From an uncultured Rubrobacteraceae bacterium (GTDB lineage Bacteria; Actinomycetota; Rubrobacteria; Rubrobacterales; Rubrobacteraceae), in contig CADCVI010000077.1 in NCBI GenBank assembly GCA_902806105.1, positions 1 through 12,328 on the forward strand: a DNA stretch of 12,328 nt. The letters run 5' to 3'. Positions 8,377 through 12,328 of the stretch are shown piece by piece; the stretch's first letter is position 1, and every line of letters starts with the position of its first letter. Under the pieces are notes generated by a model. That model had not been told where the DNA came from, ran no database searches, and saw only the letters and a program-made list of their open reading frames with translations. A program made the translations under genes and the position numbers.

Positions 8377-8671
8377 GACGCACGACCGGAAGGGATGGCG
8401 GTCTGCGCCCGCCCGTCGGCGAGCTTCGCGGCGTAGAAGCGAGCCACGAGCCGGACCCCGGCGCCCTGTGGGTTCTTCGGTGCCCGCGTTCGCCGGTGCG
8501 GAAACAGGGGTAGTGCTCGCCGGGGTCGTGCCCATCCTCGTAGCCATGGCGGCCAGGGGACGCTCGGGCATGCGGGTGGCGGCACGGTGGGCGAGTGGGC
8601 AGTCGGGAGCGTTCGTTGCCAGACCCCGGTAGAATCCGGTTCATTGAAGTTTGCCGAAAGGGGAGACGGTC
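8377..8671. other. Intergenic region between the two mutase subunit genes
   Basis: Almost 300 bases separate the subunits. A TAGAAT at 8630-8635 is a plausible -10 for the small subunit, with no clear -35. A short in-frame stretch at 8480-8632 (GTG to TAG) would encode about 50 residues with a hydrophobic middle, but it has no SD and overlaps the TAGAAT. It could be chance or a gene remnant. No convincing terminator hairpin was found. Confidence 0.5.
8630..8635 (+). promoter_or_regulatory. Possible -10 box for the B12-binding subunit
   Basis: TAGAAT lies 36 bases before GTG 8672, giving a leader of about 30 bases with an SD. The -35 zone shows no consensus hexamer. It would allow the small subunit to be transcribed separately from the large one. 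Confidence 0.35.
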
Positions 8672-9070
8672 GTGGCCGATACGATAAGGGTGGTCGTCGC
8701 AAAAGTCGGGCTCGACGGGCACGACCGGGGGGCCAAGATCATCGCGCGCGCCCTGCGAGACGCGGGGATGGAGGTGATCTACACCGGGCTCCACCAGACC
8801 CCCGAGCAGGTCGTCGAGGCGACCATACAGGAGGACGCCGACGCCATCGGCATCTCCATCCTCTCCGGCGCGCACATGACGCTCCTGCCCCGCATAATCG
8901 ACCTCCTCAAGGAGAACGACGCCGAGGACGTCCTCGTGTTCTGCGGCGGCACCATCCCCAAAGGGGACATCCCGAAGCTCAAGGAGCTCGGCGTCGGCGA
9001 GGTCTTCACCCCCGGAACCCCGACGAGAAAAGCTGTAGAGTACCTCCAGGGGGAGCTCGTCAACTCTTAG
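8672..9070 (+). CDS. icmB: Cobalamin-binding small subunit of the acyl-CoA mutase
   Basis: Predicted 132-residue Rossmann-like B12-binding subunit that pairs with the large subunit at 6733. It carries the base-off/His-on signature: DGHDRG (15-20), with His17 as the lower cobalt ligand, then SGAH (65-68) and CGGTIP (91-96), which wrap the nucleotide tail. [18 protein letters not shown] matches the start of the C-terminal domain of fused methylmalonyl-CoA mutases and of free IcmB proteins; 132 residues is close to the size of Streptomyces IcmB. GTG 8672 is chosen because GGGGAG at 8660-8665 sits 6 bases before it; TTG 8651 lies upstream of that SD. On its own the sequence cannot separate an isobutyryl-CoA from a methylmalonyl-CoA mutase partner; the icm name follows the large subunit's active site. 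No MeaI/MeaB-type GTPase chaperone gene is in the window. Confidence 0.92.
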   Translation: MADTIRVVVAKVGLDGHDRGAKIIARALRDAGMEVIYTGLHQTPEQVVEATIQEDADAIGISILSGAHMTLLPRIIDLLKENDAEDVLVFCGGTIPKGDIPKLKELGVGEVFTPGTPTRKAVEYLQGELVNS

Positions 9071-9188
9071 CCCACGGCCGTCAGCTTCCAGCAGGCCGCG
9101 CGGTGAGCCCCCACTACGCCCGGAGCAGATCGCTGTGAAGAAGCACGGTCGCGCCCCGGAGACATACGGAGATCAAAAGCTGCCGACG

Positions 9189-9194
9189 AAGGAG
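9189..9194 (+). promoter_or_regulatory. SD that decides the enoyl-CoA hydratase TTG start
   Basis: AAGGAG lies 7 bases before TTG 9202, an optimal arrangement. No in-frame ATG or GTG precedes the conserved crotonase sequence, so TTG is well supported. Confidence 0.7.
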
Positions 9195-9201
9195 ACAAAC
9201 C

Positions 9202-9978
9202 TTGGATTTCATTCGGGTCGAGCGCGGGGATGATGGGGTCGCGGTACTCACCATAGACAGGCAGGACAAGCTGAACGCGCTGAACCCGCAGGTCGTGGAG
9301 GAGCTCGGACAGGCGCTCCTGGAACTCGACGTGGACCCGCCGCGCGCCATCATCGTGACCGGTGCGGGCTCGCGCGCCTTTATCGCGGGGGCGGACATCG
9401 CGGTGATGAGCGGGATGAGCCCGATGGAGGCGAAGAAGTTCGCAGAGCTCGGGCACGCAGCCACCGCCCTCCTCGACCGCAGCCCGGTCCCGACGATCGC
9501 GGCGGTAAACGGCTTCGCCCTCGGCGGCGGCTGCGAGGTCGCCCTGGCCTGCGACATGCGCATCGCCTCCGAGAACGCGCTGCTCGGCTTCCCGGAGGTT
9601 TCCCTGGGCATCCTCCCCGGCATGGGTGGGACGCAGCGGTTGCCGCGTCTCGTCGGGCCGGGGATCGCGAAGGAGTTGATCTTCTCCGGCAGGCGCATCA
9701 AGGCAGACGAGGCCCTGACGATGGGCCTGGTGAACCGCGTCGTCCCGGAGGGGGAGGCCCTGAACGCTGCCAGGGAGCTCGCCTCGCAGATCGCTGCGAA
9801 CGGCCCGCTCGCCGTCCGGATGGCGAAGGCGTCGGCGAATCGCGCCCTGGACGTAGACCTCATCAGCGGCCTGGAGTACGAGGCGGACCAGTTCGGCCTG
9901 CTCTTCTCCACCGAGGACGCGAGGGAGGGCATGGGCGCCTTCGTCGAGAAGCGCAAGGCCCAGTTCAAGGGTAGTTGA
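9202..9978 (+). CDS. Enoyl-CoA hydratase (crotonase family)
   Basis: Predicted 258-residue cytosolic crotonase that adds water to trans-2-enoyl-CoA to give 3-hydroxyacyl-CoA. The oxyanion-hole segments are FIAGADIAVM (60-69) and FALGGGCEVAL (105-115). Both catalytic acids of true hydratases are present: Glu112 (GGGCE) and Glu132 (FPEVSLG), followed by PGMGGTQRLPRLVG (139-152). With both Glu residues, hydratase is more likely than isomerase, decarboxylase or ring-forming relatives. Chain-length preference is not visible; crotonyl-CoA is the natural guess beside a butyryl/isobutyryl-CoA mutase. TTG start with AAGGAG. It is separated by 131 bases from the mutase small subunit, with no clear promoter or terminator between. 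The next gene's TTG overlaps its TGA stop (TTGA at 9975-9978), so these two are translationally coupled. Confidence 0.93.
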   Translation: MDFIRVERGDDGVAVLTIDRQDKLNALNPQVVEELGQALLELDVDPPRAIIVTGAGSRAFIAGADIAVMSGMSPMEAKKFAELGHAATALLDRSPVPTIAAVNGFALGGGCEVALACDMRIASENALLGFPEVSLGILPGMGGTQRLPRLVGPGIAKELIFSGRRIKADEALTMGLVNRVVPEGEALNAARELASQIAANGPLAVRMAKASANRALDVDLISGLEYEADQFGLLFSTEDAREGMGAFVEKRKAQFKGS

Positions 9979-10397
9979 GCCAGACCGCCCCCGACGACGT
10001 CCACGAGACGAAGCTCCGCGTCCGCTACGGCGAGACCGACGCCCAGGGCATCGTCAACAACTCCAACTACCTCTCGTACTTCGAGGTCGGCCGCGTGGAG
10101 TGGCTCCGCGCCGCCGGCCTCTCCTACAGGGACATGGAGAGGGCCGGATACGGCTTCGTCGTCGTGGAGGCCCACGCCTTTTACAAGCGGGCCGCCCGCT
10201 TCGACGACGACCTGACCCTGAGGACGACCCTCGCGGAGTTCGGCAGGGCCTCGTTCTGGTTCGAGTACGAGGTCTTGCGGGGCGAAGAGGTGGTCGCCAC
10301 CGGCCGCACGCGCCACGGCTGCATCGAGATCTCGACCGGACGCCCGGCCCGCGTCCCCGGGGAGTTCGTGGCCCGCCTCTCGGGGGACTGGGCGTAG
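9975..10397 (+). CDS. YbgC/4HBT-type acyl-CoA thioesterase
   Basis: Predicted 140-residue hotdog thioesterase of the 4-hydroxybenzoyl-CoA thioesterase / YbgC group. The active-site segment is VRYGETDAQGIVNNSNYLSYFE read across 16-37: Asp22 is the catalytic carboxylate, followed by the family pattern GxVxxxxYLxYFExGR, and then EWLR. AHAFYKRAARFDDDLTLRT (65-83) and the strand FWFEYEVLRGEEVVATGRTRHGCI are also typical. YbgC proteins hydrolyse short-chain or aromatic acyl-CoAs; which one is used here cannot be told. The TTG start overlaps the hydratase stop, with a modest SD (AAGGG at 9967-9971). This tight coupling suggests the thioesterase acts on products of the hydratase or relieves CoA sequestration in the same pathway. 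It belongs to a different hotdog subgroup from the PaaI-type protein at 6165. Confidence 0.9.
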   Translation: MSQTAPDDVHETKLRVRYGETDAQGIVNNSNYLSYFEVGRVEWLRAAGLSYRDMERAGYGFVVVEAHAFYKRAARFDDDLTLRTTLAEFGRASFWFEYEVLRGEEVVATGRTRHGCIEISTGRPARVPGEFVARLSGDWA

Positions 10398-10411
10398 AGC
10401 CCACGCCCGAG

Positions 10412-11140
10412 ATGCGCCGCCTCGCGTCACTCCTGCCGGATATCCCGCGCTTTCTGGAGACGCGCGGAATGCTCCTGGAAGGGTGCGACCTCCTGGGGCA
10501 CGAAGAGGGCACCAAAGGGCCGAGCTTCGTCGTGCGCGGCCTCTACCCGGAGGGGGAACTTGTCTCCGTCGTTGGGAGCCCGGCGTCCGGGGCGGTTGTA
10601 GAGGCCGTGTCTCGCAACGGGGGCTCGGGGGCGGTCATAGCGATGCCCGAGAACGCCGCCTCCGTCGCGCGAGCCCTGCCGGGCTGGGAGATGAGGCCCG
10701 CGATACTGCACCGCCTCGGCGAGGGCGGCCTCGTCCCGGTGCCGGGGGGCGGGGTTCGGCTGCTCTCCGGGCAGGAGGGGCTCGATGCCCTGCCACGCGG
10801 TCTGCGCACAGGGCTCCGGGCCGAGCTGGAGGACGCCCTGGGCAGGGGTACGCCCCTGGCGGCGTTCCACGCCGAGGGGGTTCCGGTCTCGTTCTGCTAC
10901 GTTGCCGCAGAGACCGAGAGCCTGTGGGACGTCTCCATAGACACGCTGGACGGGTACCGGAGGCGCGGCTACGCCGCGCGCTGCGCCGCCTTCATGGTCC
11001 GTCACATGCGCGAGACTGCCGGTAAGGAGCCGGTCTGGGGTGCCCTTGAGACCAACGCGGCCTCGATGAACCTCGCGGCCTCGCTCGGCTTCGTCCCCGT
11101 CGACCGCTACTTCGTCCTCGAACCGGCGGAGGGGGGATAA
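10412..11140 (+). CDS. GNAT family N-acetyltransferase
   Basis: Predicted 242-residue protein with a C-terminal GNAT fold (about 148-238). The acetyl-CoA pyrophosphate loop is read as RRRGYAAR (183-190, pattern RxxGxA) after the strand DVSIDTLDGY, and motif B as ETNAASMNLAASLGF (213-227). The first 145 residues look like a separate, weakly conserved alpha/beta domain (FVVRGLYPEGELVSVVG, AVIAMPENAASVARALPGW), possibly a degenerate second GNAT half. The layout resembles the GNAT_acetyltran group, with a variable N-terminal half. The acceptor substrate is unknown. ATG 10412 is chosen 14 bases after the thioesterase stop; it has no good SD, and the ORF is open upstream over the thioesterase gene, so a non-ATG start slightly upstream cannot be excluded. 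Probably the last gene of the hydratase-thioesterase transcript, although an acetyltransferase has no obvious step in that pathway. Confidence 0.85.
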   Translation: MRRLASLLPDIPRFLETRGMLLEGCDLLGHEEGTKGPSFVVRGLYPEGELVSVVGSPASGAVVEAVSRNGGSGAVIAMPENAASVARALPGWEMRPAILHRLGEGGLVPVPGGGVRLLSGQEGLDALPRGLRTGLRAELEDALGRGTPLAAFHAEGVPVSFCYVAAETESLWDVSIDTLDGYRRRGYAARCAAFMVRHMRETAGKEPVWGALETNAASMNLAASLGFVPVDRYFVLEPAEGG

Positions 11141-11199
11141 GGACCCCGTCCGGGTAGCGGTCCACAGCGGCGGGACGGTGCGGCATCGGCGTTACTCCT

Positions 11200-11231
11200 A
11201 CCGCCGCGTCCGGAGGCCGGCGTCCGGCGGT
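11200..11231. terminator. Imperfect hairpin between convergent genes
   Basis: ACCGCCG (11200-11206) pairs with CGGCGGT (11225-11231), and an inner CCGG/CCGG pair with an AGG loop could extend the structure. It lies between the GNAT stop and the stop of the minus-strand membrane gene, where termination from both sides is expected. No T-run is present, and GC-rich DNA forms such repeats by chance, so the call is weak. Confidence 0.3.
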
Positions 11232-11264
11232 CGAGGGAGAAATCAGAACCCCGTGGGAGGCGCT

Positions 11265-12328
11265 CTAGACGCTCTCTCCGGGCATCACCCTGTAGAGCAT
11301 CTCGCCCTCGACGGGGACGAGCTCGTAGCCCTTGGCTTCGAACTCTTTCGTCATGGCCTTGTTGGGGTAGAGGACGTAGAAGCGGCCCTCCTGGATCGCG
11401 GCGAAGGCCTCTGCGCCCTCCTCCTCGCCGTTGGGCTGGACGAAGCTCCACACCGTTATGTCCTTGCGGCGGCCCTCGACGAGCTGCATGTAGCTCAGGG
11501 GGCCTCTGTGCTGGAGCACGATGGCGTCGGGGGCCGTTCGGGTGGCGACGGCCTCCACGATCCTGCGCCCGGCGTAGTCCTCGCTCATGTCCACCGCCCG
11601 GTAGGTTGCGGGCAGGCTCCAGAGCGTGGCGGCCAGCGCGAGCCCCGAGACCGCGGCGACGGCGGCGTATCGGAGCCCCCGCGAGCCGCCCGTCAGGCGC
11701 GTGGCCGCGCGCAGGGTTACCGCCAGGCCAACGCTCGCCCAGAGGGCCAGGATCGCGTACGTCGGGATGAAGTAGTAGTGGACGTCCTCGATGTCGTACT
11801 CCAGCGCGTAGAACAGGAGGCCGCCGAAGGGGAGGGCGAGCAGGACGAACGCCGCCCGGTCGCGCAGGAGCGTGTACGCCACGCCCACGAGCGCCGCCGC
11901 CAGAAGGAGCCAGGGGAGCTGGCCGGAGAGGTGGTCGAGGTACAGCTCCAGGCGCGCGGGCAGCTCCCTCGGCCCGAAGGCCCACATCTTGTCCTTGAAC
12001 TCCCCGCCGGTGAGCAGGTCCTCGAAACGCTCCCAATTCGACGGGTCCTCCACGTTCAGAGGCGGGTCCATGCGGGCCCTGATGGGCAGGTAGGCGTAGG
12101 GGACGAGCGCGACGAGGAAGACCCCGACGCCCTTGAGGATGATCTTCCAGTCCAGAATCTTCCGCGGCTCGACGAGGAGCACGAAGGCGGCGGCGGTCGG
12201 CAGCAGCAGGCCGCTCGTCAGGTGGTGCGTCATGGAGAGCCCGAGCACGAAGGCCGCGAGCAGCAGGTATCCATCCTTCCGCTCCTCCCGCCACACGAGC
12301 AGGACGAGGAGCGCCGCCGCCAGGAAGA
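11265..12328 (-). CDS. DUF2723 polytopic membrane protein, C-terminal part
   Basis: The frame stays open to the right edge and reads hydrophobic residues (FLAAALLVLLVW) upstream of the first possible start at 12296, so the gene begins outside the window; 353 residues are visible. DUF2723 features: GLSMTHHLTSGLLLP in an early helix, PYAYLPIRARMDPPLN followed by the DPSNWERFEDLLTGGEF segment, and, after the last helix, DAIVLQHRGPLSYMQLVEGRRKDITV, corresponding to the family's typical VEGxRxDV stretch. About seven helices are visible, then a soluble C-terminal domain of about 110 residues, presumably outside the membrane. The family includes TMEM260-type protein O-mannosyltransferases, so a lipid-linked-sugar glycosyltransferase role is likely but not shown here. 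The catalytic N-terminal acidic loop would lie outside the window. It is convergent with the GNAT gene and unrelated to the acyl-CoA genes. Confidence 0.85.
   Translation of the reverse strand, partial: FLAAALLVLLVWREERKDGYLLLAAFVLGLSMTHHLTSGLLLPTAAAFVLLVEPRKILDWKIILKGVGVFLVALVPYAYLPIRARMDPPLNVEDPSNWERFEDLLTGGEFKDKMWAFGPRELPARLELYLDHLSGQLPWLLLAAALVGVAYTLLRDRAAFVLLALPFGGLLFYALEYDIEDVHYYFIPTYAILALWASVGLAVTLRAATRLTGGSRGLRYAAVAAVSGLALAATLWSLPATYRAVDMSEDYAGRRIVEAVATRTAPDAIVLQHRGPLSYMQLVEGRRKDITVWSFVQPNGEEEGAEAFAAIQEGRFYVLYPNKAMTKEFEAKGYELVPVEGEMLYRVMPGESV

Noticed and set aside
6720..8513. 597-codon second open frame on the plus strand over the mutase gene
   Set aside because: The product is extremely Arg/Pro/Gly-rich, typical of a shifted frame of GC-rich coding DNA; the real frame encodes the mutase.
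8480..8632. Possible 50-residue hydrophobic small protein between the mutase subunits
   Set aside because: GTG start without SD, no recognisable family, and it overlaps the likely -10 box of the next gene. Conservation in relatives would be needed to revive it.
11107..12294. 395-codon minus-strand frame overlapping the DUF2723 gene
   Set aside because: Arg/Pro/Ala-rich shifted-frame product; the other frame has clear membrane helices and DUF2723 motifs.
1..12328. Search for mobile elements, CRISPR repeats, tRNA or rRNA genes and riboswitches (including a B12 riboswitch before the mutase)
   Set aside because: No transposase, regularly spaced repeats, tRNA-like cloverleaf or cobalamin-box-like leader was seen; the mutase leader of about 45 bases is too short for a B12 riboswitch.

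Overview
The window is very GC-rich, with GC-biased third codon positions, long spurious open frames on the wrong strand, and frequent TTG and GTG starts behind strong Shine-Dalgarno (SD) sequences. Together with the gene content (split B12-dependent acyl-CoA mutase, DUF427 protein, large GGDEF/EAL sensor, DUF2723 membrane protein) this suggests a chromosomal segment of a high-GC actinobacterium, probably a Rubrobacter-like lineage. The genus is an inference from style and content. I see no mobile element, phage gene, CRISPR array, tRNA or rRNA.

Layout. (1) 55-1236, plus strand: a TATAAT box, a DUF427 protein, and pdxH (pyridoxamine 5'-phosphate oxidase) starting 4 bases after the DUF427 stop. 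(2) 1311-2141, plus: a fumarylacetoacetate hydrolase (FAH) family enzyme, followed by a long GC-rich hairpin at 2226-2264. (3) 2471-6632, minus: a ten-helix membrane sensor with GAF, two PAS, GGDEF and EAL domains, and upstream of it a PaaI-type hotdog thioesterase. (4) 6733-9070, plus: a split coenzyme-B12 acyl-CoA mutase, with a catalytic subunit and a separate cobalamin-binding subunit. This pair transcribes divergently from the thioesterase, and the spacer holds an inverted repeat that may be two back-to-back extended -10 elements. (5) 9202-11140, plus: enoyl-CoA hydratase, a YbgC/4HBT-type thioesterase overlapping its stop codon, and a GNAT acetyltransferase. (6) 11265 to the right edge, minus: the C-terminal part of a DUF2723 polytopic membrane protein, convergent with the GNAT gene.

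The centre reads as an acyl-CoA metabolism neighbourhood: mutase, hydratase and two hotdog thioesterases. The most informative point is in the mutase. It would normally be labelled methylmalonyl-CoA mutase, but the two residues that bind the substrate carboxylate in that enzyme (Tyr and Arg) are Phe and Gln here, the pairing described for isobutyryl-CoA mutase. The pair is therefore better read as IcmA/IcmB-like, interconverting isobutyryl-CoA and n-butyryl-CoA. That would link valine or branched-chain breakdown to the butyryl/crotonyl-CoA steps served by the hydratase next door. I found no clearly undescribed system; the other points of interest are the symmetric divergent promoter region and a c-di-GMP enzyme with all key residues of both opposing activities.
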